Assembly: GCA_017624235.1 (NCBI GenBank)
Contig: JAGANL010000045.1
Coordinates: 26,682-90,681 of the forward strand
Length of the DNA: 64,000 nt
Reading direction: 5' to 3'
DNA from: Lachnospiraceae bacterium
GTDB lineage: Bacteria > Bacillota > Clostridia > Lachnospirales > Lachnospiraceae
The translations under genes and the position numbers were made by a program. Each line of letters starts with the position of its first letter. Within the stretch, counting starts at the first letter, position 1. The notes under the pieces were generated by a model. That model was not told the origin of the DNA and did no database searches. It worked only from the letters and a program-made list of their open reading frames with translations. Below are positions 16,459-25,181 of the stretch, in pieces.

Positions 16459-17534
16459 GTGCTGTGTTCCTCCTCTTTTGGCAGAGTAAAATAAAATTCG
16501 GCGCCATCCGTGTGGTTTATGGCCTCAATGGTGCCCTTGTGTGCCGTAATAATGGTTTTGCAGATGGAAAGTCCGATTCCCATGCCACGGTGTCCGTCAC
16601 TTTGGTCGCTGCTGTAGGAGGTGCCGTCAAATATGGTTTCCAGTTTAGCCTCCGGAATACCGTTCCCGTAGTCACGGACACGGAAAATGACACAATTGTC
16701 AGAATCTTCAATATGGCATTCGATTGGTCTGCTGCCGCCGCCATGGATGGCAGCATTTTCGACCAGATTGATAATGACCTGTTCGATTAAAATGGCATCC
16801 ATCGGAACCATCAGAAAATTCTCAGGTACACGTACGTTGATTTTTAAATCAGGCAGACGTTTGCGGACTCTGCTGACCGCCTCGGACAGTACCTCCTCCA
16901 CGGGTTCTGAGGAGGTGGTGATGGAAGTGCCTTCGCTGCCGATACGTGTGACGGAGAGCAGATTTTCCACCATATGCAGCAGCCAGTTGGAATCCTCGTT
17001 GATGTGGGAAACCAGATCACGTCTGCTGTCTGCGTCCAGAGAATCTTCGTTTTCCAGATAGGAATAGCTGGCGCCGATAATGCTGGTCAGCGGCGTGCGC
17101 AGATCGTGGGATATGGCGCGCAGCAGATTAGCGCGCATTTTTTCCTTTTCAGCTGCAGCCAGAGCAACCTCACGTTCCTTCAGAATCTGCCCCTGCCGTT
17201 TGATGCTTTTGACCGCTGCGCTGGAGATGGACAGAATCGTGAACATGAACAGGAAAGAGACCGGATAGCCGGATAAGGTAAAATTCAGTTCCCGGAAGGG
17301 ATAGGTAAACAGGTAATTGATACAGATGACAGCAATGGTCGCTGCAAAGATCCAGTAGAAGTACCCTTCTGTAAACCATACGATCAGAATGAGCATCAAT
17401 ATGTATATGAGAGCGATGTTGCCGGTATTAAACGACTGATAGGAAAACAGCAGAAAGGAAATGGCGGTTCCCGCTGTCATAAGAAGCAGCGTAAGCAGCG
17501 TATATTTTATATGAATTTTCATTTTTTTCTGCAT
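16455..17534 (-). CDS. KdpD-like sensor histidine kinase lacking the N-terminal KdpD domain
   Basis: 359 residues. Four membrane helices in the first 105 residues correspond to the DUF4118 membrane module of KdpD; then a coiled linker, the H-box AISHDLRTPLTSIIG, N-box NLVENAAIHGG and G boxes RDYGNGIP and GMGIGLSICKTI. The large N-terminal KdpD/UspA sensor region of full KdpD is missing. A longer open frame runs upstream, but AGGGG 8 bases before ATG 17534 sets the start. It presumably phosphorylates the adjacent KdpE-like regulator in response to K+ or osmotic conditions. Confidence 0.88.
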   Translation of the reverse strand: MQKKMKIHIKYTLLTLLLMTAGTAISFLLFSYQSFNTGNIALIYILMLILIVWFTEGYFYWIFAATIAVICINYLFTYPFRELNFTLSGYPVSFLFMFTILSISSAAVKSIKRQGQILKEREVALAAAEKEKMRANLLRAISHDLRTPLTSIIGASYSYLENEDSLDADSRRDLVSHINEDSNWLLHMVENLLSVTRIGSEGTSITTSSEPVEEVLSEAVSRVRKRLPDLKINVRVPENFLMVPMDAILIEQVIINLVENAAIHGGGSRPIECHIEDSDNCVIFRVRDYGNGIPEAKLETIFDGTSYSSDQSDGHRGMGIGLSICKTIITAHKGTIEAINHTDGAEFYFTLPKEEEHST

Positions 17535-17757
17535 GGTTCTTGCCCCTGTGATATAATATAAATGGTGCTGTTGTGTCATTATAACGTATTTTGATAAAGG
17601 AGAACAGAGGAAGCACGCTAAAAAAATGTTAAGAAATCGCAGGTGTCCCGCAGATGTTACGATTTTGCGCTTGACGGTATATCCCTGTTTGTAGTAAAAT
17701 TCAGCGTTGAGATAAAAGTGTTTTATTACAAATGTGATATAGGAGGAGAAAGTAACT

Positions 17758-19113
17758 ATGATGGCACAAGTATTAGCCGCTGTGATCTTTGTCGCAATGT
17801 TCTTACTGATCGTTTCCGACAAGATCGAGAGGCACATTGTTACACTGGTATGCGGACTGCTCACTCTTGTTTTGGTATTCGGAGTGGCCATGCAGAGTAT
17901 GCCGGCTGTGATTGAAACATTAAATGTAAAAAGTATCTTTACTCTGCAGTTCTGGTATGCTGCAGGCAGTGCAGAGGAATCGACGTCCGGTATTAACTGG
18001 GCGACCATCATCTTCATTCTCGGAATGATGATCATGGTAGAAGGCATGGCAAAGGCAGGCTTCTTCCGCTGGCTGTGCATGAAGCTGGCAAAGGCTGTCA
18101 ACTATAAGCCGATTCCGCTGTTTGTTACCTTTATGATCATGTCAGCAATTCTGGCTATGTTCATCGACAGTATTACCGTAATCCTGTTTTTGGCAGCCGT
18201 TACGGTGGAGCTGGCAAAGCTGCTGAAGATCGATCCGGTTCCGATGATCCTGTCAGAAATCTTCTGTGCGAACCTAGGCGGCTCGGCAACCATGTGCGGT
18301 GATCCGCCAAATATCATCATCGGTACTTCCCTCGGATATTCCTTCGGAGATTTCCTGACCAATACGGGTCTGATGGCAGGTGTCAGCCTGATTCTCATTA
18401 TTGTGTACTTCTATCTGGTATACCGCAAGGAACTGATTTCGGAAAATGCCATGACAGTGGATGCCTCCACGATGCCGGATCCGAAGGAAGCGATTACGGA
18501 TAAGAAGGAGTTCATCATCAGCAGCATTATTTTCGCATGTGCGGTCGTTATGCTCGTAACGCATGCACAGACTGGACTTACGGTAGCATTTATCGGAGCA
18601 GTCGTTGCAATCGTAACCCTTCTTACTGCAGGAAAGTATGCAGTAGAGTTATTGAAAAAAGTAGATTATAAGACAGTTCTTTTCTTTATCGGTCTGTTTG
18701 TCGTAGTAGGCGGACTGGAGCAGACAGGAATCCTGGAGATTATTGCGGGCTTTATTGGAAAAGTCAGTGGCGGCAACACCATATTGATGTTAGCTATCAT
18801 CATCTGGGTATCTGCGATTGCCAGCGCCTTTGTAGATAATATTCCGTTTGCGGCAACTATGATTCCGGTCATCAAGAGCCTTGCGATGACACAGGGTGTA
18901 GATCTTGAGACACTGGCATGGACTTTATCCATGGGAACGGACATCGGTGGAAGTGCTACTCCGATCGGTGCATCTGCCAATGTAGTAGGTACCTCCGTAG
19001 CAGCAAAGAACGGATACATAATCGGATGGGGAAAATATTGTAAGACAGCAGCTCCGGCAACTATTATCGTAGTTGCAGTATCTATGGTTATCATTTTCGT
19101 AAGATATTGTTAA
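17758..19113 (+). CDS. SLC13/ArsB-NhaD-type membrane permease
   Basis: 451 residues, 10-12 membrane helices, of the ion transporter superfamily (CitM/ArsB/NhaD). Characteristic pieces: IIFILGMMIMVEGMAKAGFF, FIDSITVILFLAAVTVELAK, the NLGGSATMCGDPPNIIIG half-site and the repeated DIGGSATPIGASANVVG. Transports an anion or Na+/H+; specificity cannot be told. A promoter-like TTGACG (17671-17676), 18 bases, TAAAAT precedes it, and AGGAGGAG is 10 bases before ATG 17758 (a second ATG follows at 17761). Divergent from the KdpDE-like pair. Confidence 0.85.
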   Translation: MMAQVLAAVIFVAMFLLIVSDKIERHIVTLVCGLLTLVLVFGVAMQSMPAVIETLNVKSIFTLQFWYAAGSAEESTSGINWATIIFILGMMIMVEGMAKAGFFRWLCMKLAKAVNYKPIPLFVTFMIMSAILAMFIDSITVILFLAAVTVELAKLLKIDPVPMILSEIFCANLGGSATMCGDPPNIIIGTSLGYSFGDFLTNTGLMAGVSLILIIVYFYLVYRKELISENAMTVDASTMPDPKEAITDKKEFIISSIIFACAVVMLVTHAQTGLTVAFIGAVVAIVTLLTAGKYAVELLKKVDYKTVLFFIGLFVVVGGLEQTGILEIIAGFIGKVSGGNTILMLAIIIWVSAIASAFVDNIPFAATMIPVIKSLAMTQGVDLETLAWTLSMGTDIGGSATPIGASANVVGTSVAAKNGYIIGWGKYCKTAAPATIIVVAVSMVIIFVRYC

Positions 19114-19128
19114 GGAGGTTTCATTACA

Positions 19129-19719
19129 ATGGGAAAACAGGTTATTATTTCGATTGGCCGTGAGTTCGGAAGCGGCGGTCATGAGATCGGTGAAAAGCTG
19201 GCCGAGAGACTGGGCTTTAAGTTCTATGACAGAAAGATGCTCGATGAGCTGGCAGAGACCAAGAACATCTCAATCGAATATCTGGAAAAGTACGATGAGA
19301 AGCCGAAAAGATGGTTTGGCTCCAGAACAGTCGGTGCGCATACGAATTCTATGGAAGAAATTGTGGCAGAGATGCAGTTTGAATATATCCAGGAGAAGGC
19401 TGACTCCGGCGAGTCCTTTGTAATCGTAGGACGCTGCTCCGAGGCGGTATTAAAGGGCCATGAGGGTCTGATTTCCATCTTCATTCTGGGTAACAGACAG
19501 GAGAAGCTGGAGCGTGTTAAGGAACGTTACCAGTTAGGAGATCAGGAGGCGCTTGCCAAGATGAAGCGTCATGACTATAAGAGAAAGCAGTACCACAACA
19601 GACATGCGGACGGCAAGTGGGGCGATTCCAGAACCTACGATCTGTGTATCAACAGCAGCCATCTCGGAGTGGAAAAGACCGTTGATATCTTACAGAAGTA
19701 TGTGGAAGAAAGAATGTAA
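19129..19719 (+). CDS. Cytidylate kinase-like protein
   Basis: 196 residues. N-terminal P-loop variant ISIGREFGSGGHEIGEKLAERLG and FYDRKMLDELA are typical of the cytidylate-kinase-like AAA_26 family; VIVGRCSEAVL and the arginine-rich lid KERYQLGDQEALAKMKRHDYKRKQ-type region follow. These are nucleoside-monophosphate-kinase relatives frequent in gut clostridia next to transporters; the phosphate acceptor is not known and it may be regulatory. It begins 15 bases after the permease gene with AAGGAGG upstream, so the two form an operon. Confidence 0.82.
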   Translation: MGKQVIISIGREFGSGGHEIGEKLAERLGFKFYDRKMLDELAETKNISIEYLEKYDEKPKRWFGSRTVGAHTNSMEEIVAEMQFEYIQEKADSGESFVIVGRCSEAVLKGHEGLISIFILGNRQEKLERVKERYQLGDQEALAKMKRHDYKRKQYHNRHADGKWGDSRTYDLCINSSHLGVEKTVDILQKYVEERM

Positions 19720-19757
19720 TATACGGCAATAAAATAAAGAGAATCAGGAGGAGTTCT

Positions 19758-21347
19758 ATGGAGCTGATGCTGTTGCTGTGTGCAGGTGTGATCTTATCGT
19801 GTATGGCGGCCAACCGGTTTTCCAATAAATTCGGAATGCCGGCCCTGCTGCTGTTCATGGCACTCGGTATGCTGTTTGGCTCTGACGGGCTCCTTCGGAT
19901 ATCCTTTGACAATTACAAAGTGACAGAACGTATCTGTGCAGTAGCGCTTACTTTTATTATGTTTTACGGCGGTTTCTGTACAAAATGGGAGATGGCAAAG
20001 CCGGTGGCCGGAAAGGCGGTTGTGCTTACTACGGCAGGAACAATCCTGACTGCTCTCCTGACAGGTGCGTTCTGTCATTTTGTACTTCGGATGAACTGGG
20101 CGGAAGGCTTTCTGGTCGGAGCGGTCATCAGCTCTACAGATGCCGCATCAGTCTTTTCCATCCTGCGTTCCAAAAATCTGGATTTAAAGAATGGCACCTC
20201 TTCGTTGCTGGAGGTGGAGAGCGGCAGCAATGACCCCATTGCTTTTATGTTGACGATGATTGCCATGATGCTTTTAAAGGGGCAGGAGCTGCAGGCGGTA
20301 GGATATATGGTATTCAGCCAGATTGCATTTGGTATTCTGACAGGTATTGCTGTGGCGGTGCTTGGCATCTTTGCTTTTCGGAAATTTGCTTCCTTTACGG
20401 ATGGTGTGGAAAATATCTTTGTCATTGCGCTGGTACTGCTTGCCTATGCTCTTCCGACGCTGGTAAACGGGAACGGATACCTGAGCGTCTATCTCATGGG
20501 TATTGTGTTGGGCAATAGTAAGATTCGCAATAAAATCGTGCTGGTGCACTTTTTTGATGGCATCAACGGTCTGGCACAGATCGTCATCTTCTTCCTGCTG
20601 GGCCTTCTGTCTTTCCCGCACAGGATACCGCAGATTTTCTTTCCGACGTTGTTGATTGCTCTTTTTCTGACCTTCGTGGCACGGCCGGCGGCGGTTTTTG
20701 CACTCCTGCGCCCGTTCGGATGCAGCAGGCGGCAGTGTCTGGTGGTAAGTATGGCAGGATTGAGAGGAGCGGCATCCATTGTGTTTGCGATTATGGTGAT
20801 TGCGGATGGCGTGGCGGTGCAATATGATCTGTTCCATACCGTCTTTCTGATTTCGCTGCTTTCTGTGGCATGTCAGGGATCGCTTCTGCCATGGGTGGCC
20901 AGAAAGCTTGATATGGTAGAGCCTGAATCGGATGTGCGTAAGACCTTCAATGACTATCAGGAGGAAGCGTCCTTAACGCTCATGCGCCTGTTTGTGCCCA
21001 GGGGTCATCACTGGGAGAACCGTACCATCGGGGAGGTCAGTCTGCCTGCGGACTCGCTGGCGCTTATGATCAAGAGAGAGGGAGAAACCCTGATTCCGAG
21101 GGGTGATACGAAGATTCTGGCGAATGACAGTATCATATTAAGTGTACCTGTATACCGGGGCGATAACAATGAGGAGCTGGAGGAGATCAGGCTGGATAAG
21201 CACCATGGCTGGTGCAATCACTGTATTGAGGAGCTGGCTCTGCCGGAAAATATCCTGATTGCCATGATTAAGCGGGGCGATGAGAATATCATTCCGAGAG
21301 GTAAAACGGTACTCAGAGAGAACGATGTGGTCGTGCTGTACCACTAA
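19758..21347 (+). CDS. K+/H+ antiporter (CPA1, NhaP2/CvrA-like) with tandem RCK-C domains
   Basis: 529 residues. About 12 membrane helices form the CPA antiporter; the ion-site region STDAASVFSIL with ESGSNDPIA is conserved. After residue 395 there are two TrkA-C (RCK_C) domains, each ending in an IPRGDT/IPRGKT-ANDSI/ENDVV turn (about 412-455 and 485-529), which in NhaP2-type proteins sense cytosolic ligands. Expels K+ (or Na+) in exchange for protons. RBS AGGAGGAG. Its location beside a KdpDE-like pair and a TRIC-like channel makes this an ion homeostasis region. Confidence 0.88.
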   Translation: MELMLLLCAGVILSCMAANRFSNKFGMPALLLFMALGMLFGSDGLLRISFDNYKVTERICAVALTFIMFYGGFCTKWEMAKPVAGKAVVLTTAGTILTALLTGAFCHFVLRMNWAEGFLVGAVISSTDAASVFSILRSKNLDLKNGTSSLLEVESGSNDPIAFMLTMIAMMLLKGQELQAVGYMVFSQIAFGILTGIAVAVLGIFAFRKFASFTDGVENIFVIALVLLAYALPTLVNGNGYLSVYLMGIVLGNSKIRNKIVLVHFFDGINGLAQIVIFFLLGLLSFPHRIPQIFFPTLLIALFLTFVARPAAVFALLRPFGCSRRQCLVVSMAGLRGAASIVFAIMVIADGVAVQYDLFHTVFLISLLSVACQGSLLPWVARKLDMVEPESDVRKTFNDYQEEASLTLMRLFVPRGHHWENRTIGEVSLPADSLALMIKREGETLIPRGDTKILANDSIILSVPVYRGDNNEELEEIRLDKHHGWCNHCIEELALPENILIAMIKRGDENIIPRGKTVLRENDVVVLYH

Positions 21348-21372
21348 AAGCAAAGGAAGTAGGAAGTGGAAC

Positions 21373-21831
21373 TTGAATAATACAACGATAATCCTTCTGG
21401 CAGCAGTGGCAATCCTGCTGTCTGTCCTGTTTCTGTATGCGGTATTTCGGTTTTCCAGACGGTTTCTGAAATCCTGCCGCAGCGGAAGCATGGATGAGCT
21501 GGAGGGGCATGAATTTGAATATTACTGTGCGGATCTTCTGCGGGATCATGGCTTTTTAGAAGTAGAGGTCACGAGAGGCAGCGGAGATTACGGGATTGAT
21601 ATACTGGCGGAAAAGGATGGTGTCACTTATGCCATCCAGTGTAAATGTTATAATGCTCCTGTCGGAGTCTCCTCGGTGCAGGAGGCATATGCGGGCAGGG
21701 ACTATTATGACCGGATGGTCGGTGCAGTTATGACCAATCAGTATTTTACGGAGCCGGCGGTAAGGATGGCAAAAAAGCTGGGTATTCTGCTCTGGGACAG
21801 GGGATATCTGGAAGAAATGCTGGAAGAGTAA
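21373..21831 (+). CDS. Membrane-tethered Mrr-like restriction endonuclease domain protein
   Basis: 152 residues from a TTG at 21373 (AGGAAG at 21361-21366); no ATG fits. One N-terminal membrane helix (TIILLAAVAILLSVLFLYAV) is followed by an Mrr_cat endonuclease domain: GHEFEYYCADLLRDHGF, then the PD-(D/E)XK core GDYGIDIL (Asp76) and QCKCY (Gln89, Lys91), VGVSSVQEAYAG and AVMTNQYFTEPA. Catalytic residues are intact. Such anchored proteins are seen across Firmicutes but their role (foreign DNA, DNA uptake or repair) is not established. It starts 26 bases after the antiporter gene. Confidence 0.85.
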   Translation: MNNTTIILLAAVAILLSVLFLYAVFRFSRRFLKSCRSGSMDELEGHEFEYYCADLLRDHGFLEVEVTRGSGDYGIDILAEKDGVTYAIQCKCYNAPVGVSSVQEAYAGRDYYDRMVGAVMTNQYFTEPAVRMAKKLGILLWDRGYLEEMLEE

Positions 21832-21879
21832 GCGATAAAAGGGATAGGGAAAAGAAAAAGGATAAAGAGGGATAAGAAG

Positions 21880-22542
21880 ATGCTTGAACTGACAGAGGTG
21901 TCAAAAATGATCGTCTTTTTCATTGAGATGGCAGGGACAGCAGCATTTGCGCTGTCCGGTGCGATGACAGCCATACGTAGAAAATTTGATTTGTTTGGAG
22001 TCATGATTCTGGGAATTACAACGGCAGTCTGCGGCGGACTGACGCGGGATATTATACTGGGCATTACGCCTCCGGCCATGTTCAGACAACCGGTTTATGT
22101 CATAACGGCAGCAGTCTGTTCCCTGCTTCTGTTCTGTGGCATACGTATTCGCAGGGATATCTTAAAAACGAGACGTAAGGAGCTGTATAAGCAGGTTTTG
22201 AATATATTGGATGCCGTCGGTCTGGGAGCTTTTACGGTAATCGGAATCAATACGGCATGCGAGGCCGGATTTGGCGATAATGGCTTTTTGCTGGCGGCAG
22301 TAGGTACGATTACCGGTGTAGGCGGTGGGCTGCTGCGTGACATCATGGCACAGGAGCCGCCACAGATTTTTGTAAAGCATATCTATGCGGTGGCCTCCAT
22401 TGCGGGTGCTCTGGTCTGCATCCTGCTTCGGAAATACATTTCGATGGATCTTGCAATGTGCAGCGGGGCTGCTGTTGTGGTGCTGATTCGCCTGCTGGCG
22501 GCTCATTTCCAGTGGGATTTGCCGAAGGCTATCATCGAATAA
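21880..22542 (+). CDS. Trimeric intracellular cation channel (TRIC/YicG, UPF0126) family protein
   Basis: 220 residues, seven membrane helices with two UPF0126 repeats: FALSGAMTAIRRKFDLFG...CGGLTRDIILG and DAVGLGAFTVIGIN...GVGGGLLRDIMA. The Gly-Gly-Gly kinks of both repeats, the pore feature of prokaryotic TRIC channels, are present (CGG and GGG). Likely a K+-permeable channel or small-molecule (glycine-like) exporter; function uncertain. GAGGGATAAGAAG precedes ATG 21880. Probably co-transcribed with the antiporter and Mrr-like gene. Confidence 0.87.
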   Translation: MLELTEVSKMIVFFIEMAGTAAFALSGAMTAIRRKFDLFGVMILGITTAVCGGLTRDIILGITPPAMFRQPVYVITAAVCSLLLFCGIRIRRDILKTRRKELYKQVLNILDAVGLGAFTVIGINTACEAGFGDNGFLLAAVGTITGVGGGLLRDIMAQEPPQIFVKHIYAVASIAGALVCILLRKYISMDLAMCSGAAVVVLIRLLAAHFQWDLPKAIIE

Positions 22543-22594
22543 GGTAAACTCAGCCCATGCCGTTTTCCGTTCCTCTGTTCTGCGGAGAAAATAA

Positions 22595-22626
22595 ATCTTG
22601 ATATTCAAAGTATTTTTGGGTATAAT
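22595..22626 (+). promoter_or_regulatory. Promoter with FabT-like operator of the MarR gene
   Basis: TTGATA (22598-22603), 17-base spacer, TATAAT (22621-22626). The -35 box is inside a palindromic element ATCTTGATATTCAAAGT (22595-22611), similar to the FabT site (TTTGAnnnTCAAA core) of streptococci, which suggests autoregulation. Confidence 0.65.
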
Positions 22627-22682
22627 ATCTCTGATAAAATGGACAGATGATCTGTTGGCGAATCGTTCACGGGAAAGAAAGT

Positions 22683-23132
22683 ATGGATATCAATCAGGCA
22701 CTGAATGAAATATTAGTCCGGCTCTTCCACAGTATCAATGCAATTGAGGAGCAGGCAATCAAAACGGAAGAATTTAAAAATGTTACGACGAACGATATGC
22801 ACGTCATAGAAGCCATCGGAACAGGAGAACCAAGGAATATGACTTCGGTGGCCCGTATGCTGTCTGTTACAACGGGCACTCTGACTATTTCTGTCAACAG
22901 TCTGGTCAAAAAGGGCTTTGTCGAGCGCAGCCGCAGTGAGGAAGACCGGAGAGTCGTATTGGTATCTCTGACCGAAAAGGGAAAGCAGGCTTACGAACAT
23001 CACAGACAGTTTCATGAGAGGATGATAGAGGAAATTGTCGGGGAGCTGAATGAGGAGGAAAAGCAGGTACTCATAAAGTCTCTGACCCGGATGGGTGTCT
23101 TCTTTGAAGAGATGAAAAAGAAAAAATCATAA
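22683..23132 (+). CDS. MarR-family regulator, FabT-like
   Basis: 149 residues: winged HTH with NMTSVARMLSVTTGTLTISV, LVKKGFVERSRSEEDRRVVLVSL as wing, and long dimerisation helices at both ends. The N-terminal block DINQALNEILVRLFHSINAIEEQA and TTNDMHVIEAIG match FabT, the repressor of fatty-acid synthesis that binds acyl-ACP. In many Firmicutes fabT lies inside the fab cluster; here it is 20 kb from the fab genes. An upstream frame start at 22647 lacks a ribosome site; GGGAAAGAAAG supports 22683. Confidence 0.85.
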   Translation: MDINQALNEILVRLFHSINAIEEQAIKTEEFKNVTTNDMHVIEAIGTGEPRNMTSVARMLSVTTGTLTISVNSLVKKGFVERSRSEEDRRVVLVSLTEKGKQAYEHHRQFHERMIEEIVGELNEEEKQVLIKSLTRMGVFFEEMKKKKS

Positions 23133-23139
23133 GTACGTA

Positions 23140-23177
23140 AAAAGGGATTTCAACCGAACAGGTCTGGAATCCCTTTT
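23140..23177. terminator. Bidirectional terminator between MarR and DUF885 genes
   Basis: AAAAGGGATT (23140-23149) and AATCCCTTTT (23168-23177) are perfect complements with an 18-base loop. Confidence 0.85.
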
Positions 23178-23183
23178 CAGCAT

Positions 23184-25034
23184 TCAGTCCGTATATTCCG
23201 GAATCCTCTCCCGCAGAAGAGCAAAGCTGCAGGGGCCGCTCTCCAAAAAGAAGGTATGGAACCGTTTATCGCTGTATTGCTCGCCCCAGATTTCTTTGGC
23301 ATATTCCCGGCACTCTAAAATTTCCAGATAACCGACAAAATATTTCAGATAGTTTGACGGTTCTTCTGCGATATAGCGGTATACTGCCGCCCCGGTCTGG
23401 CTGGAGAGACCAAATTGGGCAAGCACCTCCTGTACTTCCTGCCGGGATGCACCATCGTAATGGATGGCAATGTCCAACAGGGAATAAAGACATAGCTGCA
23501 TATCACGGTTTAAGCGTTCCAGCGTACAGGTGAGACTGGCAGCAGAGGCATCCGATCCAGCGGAAAGAAGGGTTGTTTTGGCAAAGTCATAGGAGAGCAT
23601 TTCCACATACAACGCCCAGCCCTCTATATAGCCACCGTAATAATATAGGGAGCGGACTGGCGGCAGGTCTGGTTCCTCATAAAGCTGGAAAAATACGGAT
23701 TGGTAAAGGTGTCCCGGATAGCCCTCGTGTGCCAGCGTGGTATAGAGTGGAAGTCCATGCGGGGTCTGGCTTTGGTTGATATAGATGGTATTATCCTGTA
23801 TGTTGTCGCAGGGAGGAGTAAAATAATATGCCGGACTGACATAGTCCTCCAGACTTTCGGATACAGATTTAATCCGGCAGCGTATGTAAGTATCGGGAAG
23901 CGGAGAGCCGTCCAGAGTCAGGAGCGGAAAATCCGCTTTCATCTGCTGTTTCAAATCCTGAAGCATTTTTTCCGGAGTAGAGGGCAGAAGAGCATCTGTC
24001 TGTGATGACATGGCAGCTATAGAAGCCGGGTCGGAAAGAAGCTCGTTATGGGAGGCAGAAAGCGCCGCCAGAGCATGAAAATCTTCCTGCAGCCGGTTCG
24101 TCAGCAATTTTTTTAATTCCGGAATGGATTTGGAAGAACCGGTGGAACGGGAGACTAAATACTGATAATATTCCCTGCCTTTCGGAAGTGCGGCAAGCCC
24201 TTCGGTTTCCGGTTTGCTGCCGGAGAGCACGAACAGAGCATCTGCCAGCTTTTCGTAAGCGGGAGCAACAATTGTGGTCAGGATGCGGCTGTTTTCGGCA
24301 ATATAATGTTCCTGCTCGGTTTTTGTAATCCGGCCTTGCTTCAGGAGAGGTTCCAGCCGTTCCTCGAAGGTTTGGCAGAGGAAGTGGCTGCCGTCCTGAA
24401 GCCTGGCGGCATCTGGAATAGAGCTGCACTGTGCCATGACTGCCTGAGCGCTTTCGTCTGACATGAACAGTCCGGCGGCAGCCTTTTCCTGCTCGTACTG
24501 GATCAGGCCGTCAAAATAAACCTCCGTCTGTTCCAGAAGGGCAAGATAATGTTCCACATCCTCCCTGTCACGGAAGGCGTATTCTGCAAACAGTACGGGC
24601 AGCTGTGACTGTGCGCCTGAGGAGGGGGAGAGGGGCTCTTCATAATAGGGAAAAGCCAAGGCATCCTGTGCTTGGCTAAGGTGCTCTTCCAAGAGACGGA
24701 AGCGTAAGGATTCTGCCTCGGGAAGAAGGGCTTCATGGATATCGGAGCAGTCGTTGGCCTGCTGCTTTAAAAGCTCTGCTGCCTGTTCGTAATCTTCTTT
24801 GGAATAGACAGGAAGGGAGGCCTTTTCCTCTGACAGACTCCACTTTTCAGGCTCGGTCAGTGCAAAGTGCAGACTGAGCGTATCGTTTTCATAGGAGTCC
24901 TGCAGGAGTGCGGTTTCCAGCTTATTCAGCCGGACGGTGTCCATTCTGCCGGACAAAACGGTATAGAGAAGTACGGAACAGAGCAGGAGAAACGGGAAAA
25001 TGGCCCAGAGGTATTTTTTCTTCTTTTTTTTCAT
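23184..25034 (-). CDS. DUF885-family putative metallopeptidase, membrane-anchored
   Basis: 616 residues: basic start MKKKKKK then a signal anchor (YLWAIFPFLLLCSVLLYTV), then a long helical DUF885 region. The family hallmark HEGYPGH (in LAHEGYPGHLYQ) is a gluzincin-like zinc motif, followed downstream by a GGYIEGWALYVE segment that supplies the third ligand. The domain therefore probably sits outside the membrane as a peptidase; no substrate is known. A longer frame extends to 25136, but AGGAAG 6 bases before ATG 25034 on the minus strand supports this start. Single-gene transcription unit, convergent with the MarR gene. Confidence 0.82.
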   Translation of the reverse strand: MKKKKKKYLWAIFPFLLLCSVLLYTVLSGRMDTVRLNKLETALLQDSYENDTLSLHFALTEPEKWSLSEEKASLPVYSKEDYEQAAELLKQQANDCSDIHEALLPEAESLRFRLLEEHLSQAQDALAFPYYEEPLSPSSGAQSQLPVLFAEYAFRDREDVEHYLALLEQTEVYFDGLIQYEQEKAAAGLFMSDESAQAVMAQCSSIPDAARLQDGSHFLCQTFEERLEPLLKQGRITKTEQEHYIAENSRILTTIVAPAYEKLADALFVLSGSKPETEGLAALPKGREYYQYLVSRSTGSSKSIPELKKLLTNRLQEDFHALAALSASHNELLSDPASIAAMSSQTDALLPSTPEKMLQDLKQQMKADFPLLTLDGSPLPDTYIRCRIKSVSESLEDYVSPAYYFTPPCDNIQDNTIYINQSQTPHGLPLYTTLAHEGYPGHLYQSVFFQLYEEPDLPPVRSLYYYGGYIEGWALYVEMLSYDFAKTTLLSAGSDASAASLTCTLERLNRDMQLCLYSLLDIAIHYDGASRQEVQEVLAQFGLSSQTGAAVYRYIAEEPSNYLKYFVGYLEILECREYAKEIWGEQYSDKRFHTFFLESGPCSFALLRERIPEYTD

Positions 25035-25181
25035 GTATGCTTCCTGAAGATGCTTTGTATTCAGTATATGAATTGGAAAACATAAAAATGAAGGGGAATG
25101 TTTCTGGTTGAATTTAGAAAGGCCATAGTATAACATGATACATAAAAGAGGTACTGACAGGGAAAGGGCAGGGTTGTAAAA

